DNA of 64,000 nt from Acetobacter sacchari (GCF_017377715.1 NZ_JAFVMF010000007.1:159360-223359), one strand, 5' to 3'; counted from the first letter of the stretch, positions 28,582 through 39,788 are shown. A program made the numbers and translations. Notes: generated by a model from the letters alone, not told the origin.

Positions 28582-31420
28582 CGGCGCCACGTCCAATCAG
28601 AACCTTACGGCGTCCCACATGGTCGGCTGCGCTGACGATATTGTTCTTCTCCATCTGCTCGATCAACTTCGCGGCGCGATTATAGCCAATGGAAAGATGG
28701 CGTTGCACGAAGGATGTCGACGCCTTGCCCTCACGGATGACGATGGCGACAGCCTTGTCGTAGAGGCCTCCGTCACCGTCGCCGCCACCCCCTCCGCCTT
28801 CGAACGCCGCGGCGCCGGTTTCTTCCTCCCGTTCCGAAATGACGTCTTCGTTGTAGATAGGCTCGCCCTGTTCGCGGAGGAACGAGACCACGGCTTCGAC
28901 CTCAGAATCCGCGACGAACGGGCCATGAACGCGGGTGATCCTTCCTCCGCCCTGCATGAACAGCATGTCGCCCTGTCCGAGCAACTGCTCCGCGCCCTGT
29001 TCGCCCAGGATGGTGCGGCTGTCGAACTTGCTGATCACTTGGAAGGAAATTCGCGTCGGGAAATTCGCCTTGATTGTGCCAGTGATGACGTCGACCGACG
29101 GGCGCTGCGTCGCCATGATGACATGGATGCCTGCGGCGCGCGCTTTCTGCGCAAGCCGTTGCACGGCAGAGTCGATTTCCTTGCCTGCGGTCATCATCAG
29201 ATCCGCCATTTCGTCGATGATCACGACGATGAAGGGCAGGGGATCGAGCGTGAGCGATTGTTCTTCGAAGATCGGATTGCCGGTCTCGGGATCGTAGCCG
29301 GTCTGGACGCGGCGGGTGACTTCCTCGCCGCGATCACGGACCTGCGCCGCGCGTTCGTTATATCCTGCGATGTTACGAACCTGCAGATGCGCCATCGCCC
29401 GATAGCGCCGGTCCATTTCCCTTACGACCCACTTCAGAGCCGTGACCGCCTTGTTGGGTTCCGTAACCACCGGCGTCAGGAGATGCGGAATGCCGTCATA
29501 AATCGACAATTCGAGCACCTTCGGATCGATCATGATCAGGCGGCATTCGTCCGGGGAAAGACGGAACAGCAACGACAGGATCATCGAGTTGATCCCGACG
29601 GATTTGCCCGAGCCAGTGGTGCCCGCGACCAGCAGATGCGGCATCTTGGCCAGATCACTGAACACGGCGGCGCCAGCGATATCTTTACCCAAAGCCAGTT
29701 CCAGTCGCCCTGTCGGGCTTTTCCACTCCGGTCGATCAAACAATTCGGTCAGGTAGACCGTTTCGCGAAGCGCGTTGGGTACTTCGATGCCGATGACGTT
29801 GCGGCCGGGCACGGTCGCGATGCGAACGCTCAGCACCGACAGCGACCGCGCCACGTCGTCGGCGAGGCCGATCACGCGCGCCGCACGGATGCCAGGCGCG
29901 GGTTCCAGTTCATACAACGTCACAACAGGGCCCGGATGAATGTCGACGATCCGGCCCTGAACGCCAAAATCCGACAACACGTTTTCCAAAAGACGCGCAT
30001 TTGCGTCCAGCGCCTCACGGGATGGCGCTGAATCGGCGCGCGACAGCGGCGGGGAACGAAGCAGCGACACGGGAGGGAGGGTCCATCCCGCGCCGGGTTG
30101 GTTCGCCGCATCACGTGCGCGTGCCTTGTCGCCGTGCCCGGTCTCGGCGTCTCGTCCGCCGAACAGGCGCGTCAACAGAGGCCTCCGGGGCGCCTCTTGA
30201 GGCGCGACAGGCGCGGGTTGCTCAGTCTGCGGGGGCTCGCGTCGGGCGTAATCCTGTGGAGGCGGCTGAGGCGCAGGCGGCGAGTACGGTTGCTCGTCTT
30301 CGAAGGCTTCAGGCTCCGGTGCGGCGTGTGGAGCTGGTTCAGTGACGTGATGGATTGGCTGTGGCCGAGGCTCTGCCGTGGTCGGGCCGGGAAGGGCGAT
30401 CGCCGGAGCATCTTCCTCTCCCTTGACGCCGACCAACCTGCCGCTCCCTCGCGCCGCCGGGTAAGCCGCAGGCGACGGCGCCGTAATGCTGCCAGGTTGC
30501 GGAGCAGCCAGCCGCAAGGGCTCGTCGTTGATCTGGGCGGTCTTGGCGTTAGCAGCCGCTACTGCAGGTTCGGGACGAGGGGATGACGCTGTCGCCTCAT
30601 TGCGACGCACGGCGGCGCGGCGGGCGTCGCTGGGGGGCGTCCAATTGGTTTCCGGCATTGGGCGGCCAGTATAGGATGGTGTCGCGCCGCCAGCATGGGC
30701 GTACGCTGTCCCTTGGCCGGCGGGCAACTCCTGTCGTCTCTGCATGGCGACATAGCGGCGCGCCAGAATGACTGGCCGAGAAGTGAGCCATAACGTGCTT
30801 CGGCCTGTAAACCGGCCCAGGGCTGACCATTCGCGTCGATCCAGTCCGAACGCCAGAGCGGCGAGCAGGAGAGCGAGCAGTCCACCCAAAATCCACATGA
30901 GTACGCCGCCCGCCGGGCCAATGGCGGAGGTTCCGGCGGCTATCGCGTTGCTGGCGATTGTTGCGCCTATACCGCCGCCGACCCCAGCGTCAGATGGCCA
31001 TTCAGGAGCGTGGATGACGGTTATCAGTATCGGCCCGGCCGCAAGCAGCGCTCCGACAACGCACGGCAAGCACAACAACGCTGCGGCGCGCACAGGGAAC
31101 ACGCTCAGTCCGCGGTGGCGAAGCAGACGCCATCCCCAGGCGACAAGTCCGATGACGAGCATCGACGAGCCCAGGCCGACGCCCTGAACCAGGCTGTCGG
31201 AGAGGTAGGAGCCCGGCCAGCCGAGAAGATTGCTGGCGACGCGTGTCGTCGAAACGTCTGGCGAGGGGTCGAGCGGGTCGTAGCTCCACAATGCGCAGGA
31301 CAGGGCCAAGGCGATGAGCCAAAGCAGGACGCCGCCAGCTTCCTCGCTCCGGCGTTGCAGCGCGGAGCGAAGGGCTGGAGAAGAAAGATTGGGCGTATTG
31401 AGACGGCTTAAACGCGCCAA
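28574..31420 (-). CDS. ftsK: DNA translocase FtsK
   Basis: Hexameric DNA pump anchored at the division septum that clears chromosome ends and aids dimer resolution. Four or more N-terminal membrane helices lie within about residues 25-190. A Pro/Ala-rich linker of about 250 residues follows. The motor has Walker [15 protein letters not shown] (near residue 600) and Walker [15 protein letters not shown]. The C-terminal gamma winged-helix domain ([20 protein letters not shown]) reads the polar KOPS sequences. The start appears to be TTG. Length 948 is normal. Confidence 0.96.
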   Translation of the reverse strand: MARLSRLNTPNLSSPALRSALQRRSEEAGGVLLWLIALALSCALWSYDPLDPSPDVSTTRVASNLLGWPGSYLSDSLVQGVGLGSSMLVIGLVAWGWRLLRHRGLSVFPVRAAALLCLPCVVGALLAAGPILITVIHAPEWPSDAGVGGGIGATIASNAIAAGTSAIGPAGGVLMWILGGLLALLLAALAFGLDRREWSALGRFTGRSTLWLTSRPVILARRYVAMQRRQELPAGQGTAYAHAGGATPSYTGRPMPETNWTPPSDARRAAVRRNEATASSPRPEPAVAAANAKTAQINDEPLRLAAPQPGSITAPSPAAYPAARGSGRLVGVKGEEDAPAIALPGPTTAEPRPQPIHHVTEPAPHAAPEPEAFEDEQPYSPPAPQPPPQDYARREPPQTEQPAPVAPQEAPRRPLLTRLFGGRDAETGHGDKARARDAANQPGAGWTLPPVSLLRSPPLSRADSAPSREALDANARLLENVLSDFGVQGRIVDIHPGPVVTLYELEPAPGIRAARVIGLADDVARSLSVLSVRIATVPGRNVIGIEVPNALRETVYLTELFDRPEWKSPTGRLELALGKDIAGAAVFSDLAKMPHLLVAGTTGSGKSVGINSMILSLLFRLSPDECRLIMIDPKVLELSIYDGIPHLLTPVVTEPNKAVTALKWVVREMDRRYRAMAHLQVRNIAGYNERAAQVRDRGEEVTRRVQTGYDPETGNPIFEEQSLTLDPLPFIVVIIDEMADLMMTAGKEIDSAVQRLAQKARAAGIHVIMATQRPSVDVITGTIKANFPTRISFQVISKFDSRTILGEQGAEQLLGQGDMLFMQGGGRITRVHGPFVADSEVEAVVSFLREQGEPIYNEDVISEREEETGAAAFEGGGGGGDGDGGLYDKAVAIVIREGKASTSFVQRHLSIGYNRAAKLIEQMEKNNIVSAADHVGRRKVLIGRGADD

Positions 31421-31587
31421 GTGGTCGATCCTGAACCTGTTGCGAACCGGCGCCGCATAAATAACGCGCCGGGCGCCAGCATACCCCGATCCCGGCGCCT
31501 TCAGAAAGGCGGGACGCTGGCTCTTGGTCGATTATCGACACAAACGCGAATATTTTGTGACCGGATCTGCGGTTCGTGGGCTGCTTT

Positions 31588-31618
31588 GTCTCCCGAACGT
31601 CAAAATCGCTCGGGAGAC
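31588..31618 (-). terminator. hairpin downstream of sugar porter gene
   Basis: GTCTCCCGA and TCGGGAGAC form a perfect 9-bp stem with a 13-base loop, directly after the stop of the minus-strand transporter gene. No T-run follows, so termination by this hairpin alone is uncertain. Confidence 0.4.
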
Positions 31619-31626
31619 GGCCGCAT

Positions 31627-33114
31627 TCAGGCGGCGGACGCTTCGGACTGATGCGCGATTACCGGACTCTGACCGCGCCGCGGCGTAAACGTTCCGCGTC
31701 GCAACGCTGCTTCGATATCCTCGAGCGACGCGCCCGCCGTTTCGGGGACGAGGAAATAGACGAAGGCCGTGCAGGCGAGATTGACGCCTGCGTAGACCCA
31801 CATCGTGCCGCCAAGCGAAACAAGTTGCACGAGCAGCAGCGCAGTGGACGTCACCAGCAGATCGCTGCCCCAGAGAACGGCCGCGTGCAGGCTGGTGGCG
31901 GCGCCACGCATAGGCAACGGAAACATCTCAGCGCCGAGCAGCCAGCCGACGACCTGAATGCCGCCAGAGTTGAACAGCATGAACAGCAGGAGAAAGGCGA
32001 CCGTGGCGTAGCTGCCGATAGAGCCTTTGTCCGGATGGATGGCGAACATGATTCCAAGCCCGATCAGGCTGAGCACCGATCCCGGTCCCATGATCAACAC
32101 CAGACGTCGTCGTCCGATCCTGTCGACGAACAGGCATCCCAGCAGGGTCATGACGCAGTAAACGATCGAGACCCCGAGGCTGGCCAGCAGCGCCGAGGAC
32201 GAACCGAAACCTGCATCAGACAGAAACGTCGGCGTGTAATAGATCATCATCTCCAGGCCGCCAGCCTGCGTGAAGAAAGCGACGCCGAGCGCCGCGATCA
32301 GCGCGGGACGCACCCATGCGTGCGACAGGCCGCGCCACCCACGCTCGTCCTCTTCGATCGCCGACGCGTTCTGATGGATTTCGTGCAGTTCCTTTCGGAT
32401 CTGCTTACGGGAGGTTCGGACACGGCTCAGTTGAGTCACGGCCGACTTGACGCCCTCGTTTTCCGCCGTCCAGCGTGGGCTTTTTGGCATGAAGAACATG
32501 CAGATGAAGACGAACGCAGCCGGAATGGCCGCGATCGAAATCATGGGCCGCCATCCCCAGGCGTCGCGCATCGCGAAACCGACGATATTGGCCAGCAGAA
32601 TGCCAATGCCGATCGCGACGTTGAACATGGTGACCAGATTGCCGCGCCGTTCGGGCGGAGCCAATTCGGAGATATAAGTTGGTACGACCTGCGTGGCGCC
32701 GCCAACGGCGAAGCCAAGAAACACGCGGGCCACGATAAGCGAGATCGCGTCGGGCGCCATGGAGCATGCTAAGGCGCCGACAACGAACACGGCGGTCACC
32801 AGAATGACGGAGGTCCGACGCCCAAAGCGTTCGGAAAACCACCCCATGCCGACCGCGCCGATCGTGGCGCCTGCGAGAATTGCCGAAGCGACGGCCGATT
32901 GCATGCCAGTGCCGAGGTTGAAATCGTGCGTCATCAACAGCAGGGCGCCGGAGATGATGCCGGTATCGTAGCCATAGAGACCGCCGCAAATGGCGGCCAC
33001 GGTGGCTGCGATCCAAAGCACCCAGCGGGCGTTAGGCGAAAGTTCTGCGGCGTCTACCGCCTTCGTAACGGCGGGCGAAATCGCCGTTGCGGGATTGGAC
33101 GTGGTCTCCAACAA
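31627..33114 (-). CDS. sugar porter family MFS transporter
   Basis: The 495-residue protein has twelve hydrophobic segments. Sugar-porter motifs are present: YGYDTGIISGALLL in helix 1, GWFSERFGRRTSV between helices 2 and 3, RVFLGFAVGGATQVVPTYISE in helices 4-5, DRIGRRRLVLI in the second half, and VPETAGASLEDIEAAL after helix 12. It probably imports a hexose, pentose or polyol with protons. The substrate cannot be decided. It stands alone, upstream of the selO gene's end on the same strand. Confidence 0.92.
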   Translation of the reverse strand: MLETTSNPATAISPAVTKAVDAAELSPNARWVLWIAATVAAICGGLYGYDTGIISGALLLMTHDFNLGTGMQSAVASAILAGATIGAVGMGWFSERFGRRTSVILVTAVFVVGALACSMAPDAISLIVARVFLGFAVGGATQVVPTYISELAPPERRGNLVTMFNVAIGIGILLANIVGFAMRDAWGWRPMISIAAIPAAFVFICMFFMPKSPRWTAENEGVKSAVTQLSRVRTSRKQIRKELHEIHQNASAIEEDERGWRGLSHAWVRPALIAALGVAFFTQAGGLEMMIYYTPTFLSDAGFGSSSALLASLGVSIVYCVMTLLGCLFVDRIGRRRLVLIMGPGSVLSLIGLGIMFAIHPDKGSIGSYATVAFLLLFMLFNSGGIQVVGWLLGAEMFPLPMRGAATSLHAAVLWGSDLLVTSTALLLVQLVSLGGTMWVYAGVNLACTAFVYFLVPETAGASLEDIEAALRRGTFTPRRGQSPVIAHQSEASAA

Positions 33115-33148
33115 TGTGTCTCCTTACGGTTTTCCGCGCGCGCCAGCT

Positions 33149-34576
33149 TCATGAAGAAGATCCGGCGGCGAGGGCGTCGGCCATGGACTCGAGACGTAGC
33201 CACATGTTGCGCAGTGGTTCCCACTCATCGCCTTCAGCCACATGGGACCAAAGGGATTCGACCGTCTCGATCAGCAGGTCGCAGGGCGCATCGGCCCCAA
33301 AATACGCATGACCCAGATCGACGCCGGACGCGGGCGCGCGGGATTGCAGCAGTGAACGCACGGGAACGAACGAAGGTTCGTTATAATAAGTTGCGCGCGC
33401 ACTGGCGTCGGCCCGATGGCGCGACGCCTCACCTCCATACCAGTCATAGGGCAGGAAATGGAAGGGAATTGAGGATTTTACGAGGAATTCGGTGACGGCT
33501 AGCCTCAGGTCTCGATCACTTTCCGGGCCGAGCGACGCCACGCCGAGCCGTCTTCGCCATGCCTGATCCAGTTCGGTTTCGTAATTTTCAGGAAACCTGG
33601 AAAGAATCTCGTTCAGCGCTTCATGCGGCGCTAGCGCCAGCAAGCATTCCGCCAGCCGCGCGAGATTCCACATCAGCGCCTGCGGTTGTCGGCCATAGCT
33701 GTAGAGTCCGCCGTGATCGAAATACGCTGCGGTGAAGTTCGGATCGTAACGGGGCAGGAAACGCCATGGGCCGTAATCGAAACTTTCGCCAGTGATAGCG
33801 ATGTTATCCGTGTTCAGCACGCCGTGGACGAAACCGGCGGCCATCCACTGCGCCCCGACGCGCGCGACACGTTCGCCGATGGCGCGGAACATGACGAGAG
33901 CAGGATTGTCCCCGTCGCTTACGGGAAGGGTTGGATAGTACGTGGTGAGCACGTAATCGATCAGCGCTGAAATGGACTCCACGTCCTCATGTGCCGCGAG
34001 ACGCTGAAAGGTGCCGATGCGGATGTGAGAGTGGCTTAGCCGCACCAGCACAGCGGAGCGCGTGGGGGACGGTTCGTCGCCCCGCGTCAGCTCTTCGCCG
34101 GTTTCGATCAGGCTGAACGCGCGCGACGTATCCACGCCGAGGGCTCCGAGCATGGAAGCAGCGAGAATTTCGCGCACGCCGCCTTTCAGGGTCAGCCGCC
34201 CATCGCCGCCGCGCGACCACGGCGTTCGGCCGCTGCCTTTCGTTCCAAGGTCGAGGAGGCGCCCCTGATCGTCTCGTAGCTGCGCGAACAGAAAGCCGCG
34301 CCCGTCGCCGAGATCGGGGTTGTACTGCCGGAACTGGTGACCGTGATAACGCAGCGCAAGTGGTTGCGGCAGCGAACCGGGCAACGGCTCGAAACGACCG
34401 AAATGCCTGACCCATTCGGGGTCAGTGAGGGCGGCAAGGCCTACGGACGCTGCGGCGCGCTCATTGCGATAGCGCAGGATGTGCAGCGGGAAGTGCGCGG
34501 CCTGAACAGGGTCGTAGAATTCGGCGCCGAGGGAGAGGTGATCGGTTGCCGGTCGGTACGTCGGCGAAACGGGCAT
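33149..34576 (-). CDS. selO: protein adenylyltransferase SelO (YdiU family)
   Basis: A pseudokinase-fold enzyme known to transfer AMP to Ser/Thr/Tyr of target proteins and linked to redox stress. I start at MPVSPTYRP (475 residues). The family motifs are seen in order: YHGHQFRQYNPDLGDGRGF, LDLGTKGSGRTPWSRGGDGR, the segment VREILAASMLGALGV, and GFVHGVLNTDNIAITGESF with DYGPWRF. These include the Asp/Asn metal-binding residues. The frame continues to 34708 but with non-family sequence. It is divergent from a TonB-dependent receptor gene. Confidence 0.92.
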   Translation of the reverse strand: MPVSPTYRPATDHLSLGAEFYDPVQAAHFPLHILRYRNERAAASVGLAALTDPEWVRHFGRFEPLPGSLPQPLALRYHGHQFRQYNPDLGDGRGFLFAQLRDDQGRLLDLGTKGSGRTPWSRGGDGRLTLKGGVREILAASMLGALGVDTSRAFSLIETGEELTRGDEPSPTRSAVLVRLSHSHIRIGTFQRLAAHEDVESISALIDYVLTTYYPTLPVSDGDNPALVMFRAIGERVARVGAQWMAAGFVHGVLNTDNIAITGESFDYGPWRFLPRYDPNFTAAYFDHGGLYSYGRQPQALMWNLARLAECLLALAPHEALNEILSRFPENYETELDQAWRRRLGVASLGPESDRDLRLAVTEFLVKSSIPFHFLPYDWYGGEASRHRADASARATYYNEPSFVPVRSLLQSRAPASGVDLGHAYFGADAPCDLLIETVESLWSHVAEGDEWEPLRNMWLRLESMADALAAGSSS

Positions 34577-34856
34577 TGTAGGAAACCTTCTACAAAACTC
34601 ACTTTCCGCAGCGGGATAGCGTGTTTCTACGTGATTGTGCAGAAGCGATGTGGCGGTTGCGCGCGTGAGTGTCATGGTTACGTCGCGATATGACACGCTA
34701 CGACACAATATGTTGCCGAAACATCACATGGCGAGATTTAACGACTCAACAATGGGTTGAGGGGCAATTACCCGATTGCAACATATTCGACATGTTTGTC
34801 ATGCATGGGTCATTCCGGACGACAAGTCCGCACATCTCGCCAAAGTTCGGTGAAGT

Positions 34857-37814
34857 ATGAAAAATGTCAAAGTAATAACTAAAAAAACATCACTTTTTCT
34901 TGGAGCCGCGCTTCTTGTTTCGATGCCTGTCATTGGAAGTGGAGTTGCTGATGGCGCAACTAAAAGTAAATCATCGCAACGAAAGGTAAAACACACCCAA
35001 ACCCACGCCGTAACGACACCGGCTGCTCAAGCTCCTCGTATTGTAACAAACTCCGCTCCTGCAACGCCGGCGGCGGCGGCCCGCAGCTCCGCCCTCTCAC
35101 GCCCCGCCGCGACGATGGACGGTGGCAGCGAGGCGATCGTTGTGACCGGTTCGCTCCTGCGCTCCGCACGTAACACCGATTCCAACCCGGTTCAGACCAT
35201 CACGTCGAAGCAAATCCAGCAGACGTCGGCCGTTACGCTAGGTGACTACCTGCAGCGTCTGCCTTCGATCGGCAATTCAGGCGCCGCGAACACGCAGACC
35301 AACGGTTTTGGCGGGGTGTCGTGCACCGATTTGCGCAATCTTAGCAGTACGCGCGTGCTCGTGTTGGTGGACGGCAAGCGAACGACCCAGGATCCCGGCG
35401 CGGCTTGCGTCGACCTGAACACGATCCCGGTCGAGCAGATCGCAAGCGTGGAAATTCTCAAGGATGGCGGCTCGGAACTTTATGGCGCGGACGCTGTTGC
35501 TGGCGTCATCAATATCAAACTGCGTCACGACCTGAATACAGGCAATATTACGATCCGTGGCGGCCTGACTGACCACGGAGACGCGCGTACGGGTCTTATT
35601 TCCGCCTATAAAGGTTGGAATTTTGATCATGATCGCGGAAACATTACGATTAGTGGTCAATATATGACCGTGGGGCCGGTCATGCAGCGGGATCGCTCCT
35701 GGGCGAATCCGGTGCAGGCATCTAACGATCCGGGCGTGGCTCCGATTTACGGGTCCGGTTATTCTGCCGGCATGCGGGTTCTGAGCGGCCCGGGAGCTGG
35801 CTTGATAGCCAATAGCGACGGTTCAGGCTTCCACAACTTTACGTCGGCTGACCGCTATAACTACGGTAATGACCAAAGTCTTTCTAATTATCTGCAGAGT
35901 TCGACACTATCTGGCGATATTCATTACCGGGTGAATGATCACTTCATCCCGTATGCTCAGGTCCGGTACACACATAAATCCGCTGCTACGTCGATGGCGG
36001 CGTCGCCGGTTGCAGGAAGTATCTACCCGTCCACGCTGTCCAATCCGCTGACGCTTCCTGGCAACGCCCCCTATAATCCGTGGGGCGAGGATGTCGTTAC
36101 GCAGAAACGTTATACGGACTTTGGTGGCCGTCGTTCGGAAACTGCAGTTGACAACTTGCAGGTCATGGGGGGCGCACGTGGCAACATTGTCGCTAACTGG
36201 GAATACGATGCGTCGATGACGTACGGCGTCAGTCGTGCGAGTTATGATACGGAAAATATGGGAAATTACCGACATATTCTGGAAGAGTATGGTATTCGTC
36301 AGCTGGATCCTAGTGACCCGGGTAGCGCAGTGACCTACGATCCGACGGTGTGCACCTCCCAGCGCGGATGCGTGCTGCAAAACCCGTTCGCGCCTATGTC
36401 GGCGCAGGCCGCCAATTACGGCAAGTTCACCCAACATGACACTGCGCAGTATATGCTGCGCGACTTCAACCTTCGCGTGAACAATGATCGCGTCGTGAAG
36501 ATGCCGTATGAAAACGGCGGACAGCTCGGTCTGGCGTTTGGTCTTGAGCATCGTAGCGAACAGCTGAGCTACACGCCTGACATCCTCGCGCAGTCCGGCG
36601 ACACGACCGGCAATACGCAGGCCTATTCCGGTGGCGGCTTCAATGCGACCGAGGTCTATGGCGAAGCAAAATTGAACCTGCTGCACAATGCATTCCTCGC
36701 GCGTGACCTTACGGTCGACGCTCAGGGCCGTTGGTCGCACTACAACACGTTCGGCAACACGCAGAACTGGAAGGTCGGTATTGACTGGGCCCCGACCCGG
36801 GATATTCGCTTTCGCGGCACTTTGGGAACCTCCTACAGACAGCCGAATGTTTATGAGCTGTATGGTGGTCAGTCGCTCGGCTACGCAGCTGCGACCGATC
36901 CCTGCGCGCAGGTGTCTTCCTACGCCGGTCTTGCTGCGAACGTGATCGCCCGCTGCCAGAGAGACGGCATTAAGAACCCGGCGACCTTTGAAGTGGCTAA
37001 TTCGGGGCAGGTACCCGCGATCAGCGGCGGCAACGCGAAACTGTCTCCGGAAATGGGCCGCACCTACACGTTCGGCACGGTCATCACGCCGCGCTGGATT
37101 CCGGGCCTCACGGCGTCCGTCGAATACTGGCACTACACCGTCAAGAACGAGATCAGCTCTGTGCTCGCGCAGTACGCGCTTGACGGATGCTACACGGGAA
37201 CAGCGACGCAATACTGCAGTGCGATTTCGAGAAACTCCAACCAGCAGCTTAATTATGTCACAACGTTGGACGAGAATCTCGGCGGCCTGAAGACTTCGGG
37301 CATCGACTTTGATCTCGATTACCACGTTCGCGTTTCGCCGGTCGACGTGCTGACGCTGTCAAACAACTTCCAGCAGATCGTGAGTTATCTTCAGCAGAAC
37401 GAGCCCGGCGGCCCGTGGTACAATTACGCAGGGCGGCTGTTCTTTGCCGGATCGTCGGGCGTCGGCGGCACGAACGGCATTCCGCGTGTGACGAACTACA
37501 CTACGGCGTCCTGGGCGCATGATAACCTGACATTCACTTACATGCTGCACTACACCGGGGGCATGGTGTGGAACGATGGAACCAACGATCTGAACCGCCA
37601 GACGGCGGGACAGTGGAAGACGCCGGGCATCTTCACACATGACGTGACGGTCAACTACCGCTTGCACAAATGGAACTTTGAAGTTGGTGTCAACAACCTT
37701 CTCGACAAGAAACCGCCCTTCGTATTCGATGCGGCGACCAATACCGCCAATGCGATCTATAGCTCGGCCATCATCGGTCGGTATGTTTTCGCTCAGGTTG
37801 GTCTCGACTTCTGA
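34857..37814 (+). CDS. TonB-dependent receptor
   Basis: Outer-membrane gated channel for iron complexes, cobalamin or carbohydrate. The 985-residue protein has a signal peptide (about 1-35), a low-complexity linker of Ala, Thr and Ser, then a plug domain from about residue 95. The plug shows VVTGSLLRSARNTDSNPVQ, LGDYLQRLPSIG and VLVLVDGKRTTQD. A long beta-barrel follows and ends with an aromatic residue (VFAQVGLDF). The plug wording is like receptors of the CirA/OMR group common in Sphingomonads and acetic acid bacteria. The ligand is unknown. No TonB, sigma factor or transporter gene is adjacent. A strong terminator follows. Confidence 0.93.
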   Translation: MKNVKVITKKTSLFLGAALLVSMPVIGSGVADGATKSKSSQRKVKHTQTHAVTTPAAQAPRIVTNSAPATPAAAARSSALSRPAATMDGGSEAIVVTGSLLRSARNTDSNPVQTITSKQIQQTSAVTLGDYLQRLPSIGNSGAANTQTNGFGGVSCTDLRNLSSTRVLVLVDGKRTTQDPGAACVDLNTIPVEQIASVEILKDGGSELYGADAVAGVINIKLRHDLNTGNITIRGGLTDHGDARTGLISAYKGWNFDHDRGNITISGQYMTVGPVMQRDRSWANPVQASNDPGVAPIYGSGYSAGMRVLSGPGAGLIANSDGSGFHNFTSADRYNYGNDQSLSNYLQSSTLSGDIHYRVNDHFIPYAQVRYTHKSAATSMAASPVAGSIYPSTLSNPLTLPGNAPYNPWGEDVVTQKRYTDFGGRRSETAVDNLQVMGGARGNIVANWEYDASMTYGVSRASYDTENMGNYRHILEEYGIRQLDPSDPGSAVTYDPTVCTSQRGCVLQNPFAPMSAQAANYGKFTQHDTAQYMLRDFNLRVNNDRVVKMPYENGGQLGLAFGLEHRSEQLSYTPDILAQSGDTTGNTQAYSGGGFNATEVYGEAKLNLLHNAFLARDLTVDAQGRWSHYNTFGNTQNWKVGIDWAPTRDIRFRGTLGTSYRQPNVYELYGGQSLGYAAATDPCAQVSSYAGLAANVIARCQRDGIKNPATFEVANSGQVPAISGGNAKLSPEMGRTYTFGTVITPRWIPGLTASVEYWHYTVKNEISSVLAQYALDGCYTGTATQYCSAISRNSNQQLNYVTTLDENLGGLKTSGIDFDLDYHVRVSPVDVLTLSNNFQQIVSYLQQNEPGGPWYNYAGRLFFAGSSGVGGTNGIPRVTNYTTASWAHDNLTFTYMLHYTGGMVWNDGTNDLNRQTAGQWKTPGIFTHDVTVNYRLHKWNFEVGVNNLLDKKPPFVFDAATNTANAIYSSAIIGRYVFAQVGLDF

Positions 37815-37841
37815 TCGTTCGTTCCTAGTGTGAGCGACTGC

Positions 37842-37873
37842 AAGGCCGCCATCTTCCGATGGCGGCCTTTTTG
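37842..37873 (+). terminator. rho-independent terminator of the TonB receptor gene
   Basis: AAGGCCGCCATC pairs with GATGGCGGCCTT, then TTTTG follows. It is about 28 bases after the stop codon. Confidence 0.9.
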
Positions 37874-37949
37874 TTGGCGCGTCCCCCCCCTGATGGGGCG
37901 TCGTCTCGCGTTCGTCGCTCGCGCGTTCTTAGATCGCTCGGGAGAAGTC

Positions 37950-39014
37950 TTACGGTGCGTCATCCGGATTGAAGCAGCTCAGCACGGCCTGCCTCGTCAC
38001 GTCTCCGATTGAACGTGGACTCCAGACGGGCGCGTTGTCCTTATCGATGAGCCGCGCACGTACGCCCTCCATAAAATCAGGGCGGTTGAGCAGATGTCCC
38101 ACCAGACGCGTTTCCTGCGCAAAGGCCTCTTCTCGCGTCACGCCGCCTTGCAGCGCGTTCCAGGCCAGCCATGTGACGTGTAGCGAAAACGGGCAGGCGC
38201 CACGCAGGATTCCAAGATCGGCAGCAGCCCAGTCATGCGCGTCTTCGTTCTTCGCGAGAGTTTCGAGACGCGCCATAAGCAGGGGTAGGCCCTCAAAGGG
38301 CGAAACATTGCGGAAGTCGTAGGTCTCGTTGATCACGTTCGATAGAGAAGGAGCGGCCGGGGCTGAAGCAAATGACGAGAGCAGGTTGTCGACGCTCTGC
38401 GGAGCCTCCGTCGACAACGTGTCGAAAAGGTCCGCAAGCGCGTCGGAGGCGATGGCGTGATCCGCGAACCCAAGCGCCACGGCCTGCGCGCCCGATATAC
38501 GGCCCCCGGTCAAGGCGAGACGTAATCCGTGCATGCCCGGCGCACGAGCAAGCAACCAGGAGCCCCCCGCGTCAGGCGTCAGGCCGATAGCCGTCTCAGG
38601 CATCGCGAGCACGGAACGCTCGGTGACGATCCTGTGCCGGGCGTGCGCTCCAAGCCCTACGCCGCCGCCCATCGTGATCCCATCCATGACCGTCGCCACC
38701 GGCTTGGGGTAGGATGCGATCGCAAGCATGGTCACGTAAGGCACGGACATCTCGGCCAGTGCCTTACGTGGCCCTTCACTCTCGATTATCGCCCTGATGT
38801 TTTTGATATCGCCGCCAGCGCAGAACGCGCGGGGCGAAGAGCTGTCTATCAGGACGATCTGGATGCCGGGGTCGTCTCTCCATGTGTCGAGCGTCGCGAG
38901 GATTGCTCGCGCCATGGGCGGATCAACTGCGTTCAGGCTTTTGGGGCGATCAAGTGTGATGCGGCCCACATGACCGCGCCGGTCGACGAGTATCGGGTAG
39001 GGGGAATGGTTCAT
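37950..39014 (-). CDS. enoyl-CoA hydratase/isomerase family protein (3-hydroxyisobutyryl-CoA hydrolase-like)
   Basis: The crotonase fold is evident from VGRITLDRPKSLNAVDPPM, the oxyanion-hole segments FCAGGDIKNI and DGITMGGGVGLG, and MPETAIGLTPDAGGSWLLAR with its conserved Glu. The length of 354 with a large C-terminal region (NLLSSFASAPAA, EEAFAQETRL) fits the 3-hydroxyisobutyryl-CoA hydrolase branch rather than simple hydratases. That enzyme acts in valine breakdown. No other valine-pathway gene is near, so the exact substrate is an inference. Confidence 0.85.
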   Translation of the reverse strand: MNHSPYPILVDRRGHVGRITLDRPKSLNAVDPPMARAILATLDTWRDDPGIQIVLIDSSSPRAFCAGGDIKNIRAIIESEGPRKALAEMSVPYVTMLAIASYPKPVATVMDGITMGGGVGLGAHARHRIVTERSVLAMPETAIGLTPDAGGSWLLARAPGMHGLRLALTGGRISGAQAVALGFADHAIASDALADLFDTLSTEAPQSVDNLLSSFASAPAAPSLSNVINETYDFRNVSPFEGLPLLMARLETLAKNEDAHDWAAADLGILRGACPFSLHVTWLAWNALQGGVTREEAFAQETRLVGHLLNRPDFMEGVRARLIDKDNAPVWSPRSIGDVTRQAVLSCFNPDDAP

Positions 39015-39177
39015 CGTGGAGCCGCCGCTTTATCTCTCAACCGGCTGGGCCGGTTTTGCCTGCACTTTTATATATGGTTGTCGGAGGTCGCCTAATCTCT
39101 TACGGGTGAGTGCTTGTGCCTCCAGACCGCAGTGAAAATCGCGCGCAGGCGGAGGCAGTGCAGGAGGGATCGCGTAG

Positions 39178-39672
39178 GTGTCCGTAGATGCGGCAGTATT
39201 CCGTGAAGCCATGTCGCGTCTGGGCGCGGCGGTCACGATCGTCACCACGGGGAGTCTGGACGCCCCGGTTGGCTTCACCGCCTCTGCAGTCTGTTCGGTT
39301 ACGGACACGCCCCCGACATTGCTGGTTTGCCTGAACAGGTCCACACGCGCCCGACCGGCCTTTGTGGATTTCGGAGCCATCTGCGTGAATGTGCTTTCCG
39401 CGGGGCAGGACGCCCTGTCGAACCATTTCGCCTCGCCGATGGAGATGTCGGAGCGATTCGCTCTTGGCCACTGGAGAACGTTGGAAACCGGCGCGCCGAC
39501 GTTGGAGGAGGCGGTCGCCAGTTTCGATTGCCGCATTACGCAGATGGTCGAGGTCGGCACGCATACGGTGATTTTTGGCGCGGTGCAGGCGATCCGCCTG
39601 GGCGGAGACGTCGGGGGGCTGGTTTATTTTAACCGCGCCTATCATCATTTGCCTTATATCAGCGCAAAATAG
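39178..39672 (+). CDS. flavin reductase family protein
   Basis: A 164-residue flavin reductase-like (split beta-barrel) protein, starting at GTG. The motifs MSRLGAAVTIVTTG, GFTASAVCSVTDTPPTLLVCLN and ALGHWRT near the middle bind flavin in HpaC/RutF-type reductases. Such enzymes use NAD(P)H to reduce FMN or FAD for a partner monooxygenase. No oxygenase gene is adjacent, so the partner is unknown. It is divergent from the crotonase-family gene. Confidence 0.88.
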   Translation: MSVDAAVFREAMSRLGAAVTIVTTGSLDAPVGFTASAVCSVTDTPPTLLVCLNRSTRARPAFVDFGAICVNVLSAGQDALSNHFASPMEMSERFALGHWRTLETGAPTLEEAVASFDCRITQMVEVGTHTVIFGAVQAIRLGGDVGGLVYFNRAYHHLPYISAK

Positions 39673-39788
39673 AGCGCGTTACGCCTTCATGCGGGGGCGT
39701 AATTTCGGTTAATCGTTTGTCGAACTTGCCCCGCTCAATCAGCTTCAGCGACGCAGGATCGATTTCAGGCATCAGCGGAGACGGGTTC

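Noticed and set aside
28619..30031. A 470-residue plus-strand frame inside ftsK
   Set aside because: It is antisense to the FtsK motor domain and has Asp/Arg/His-rich shadow composition.
35907..37325. A 472-residue open frame antisense to the TonB receptor
   Set aside because: No domain pattern; the receptor has a signal peptide, plug and barrel on the other strand.
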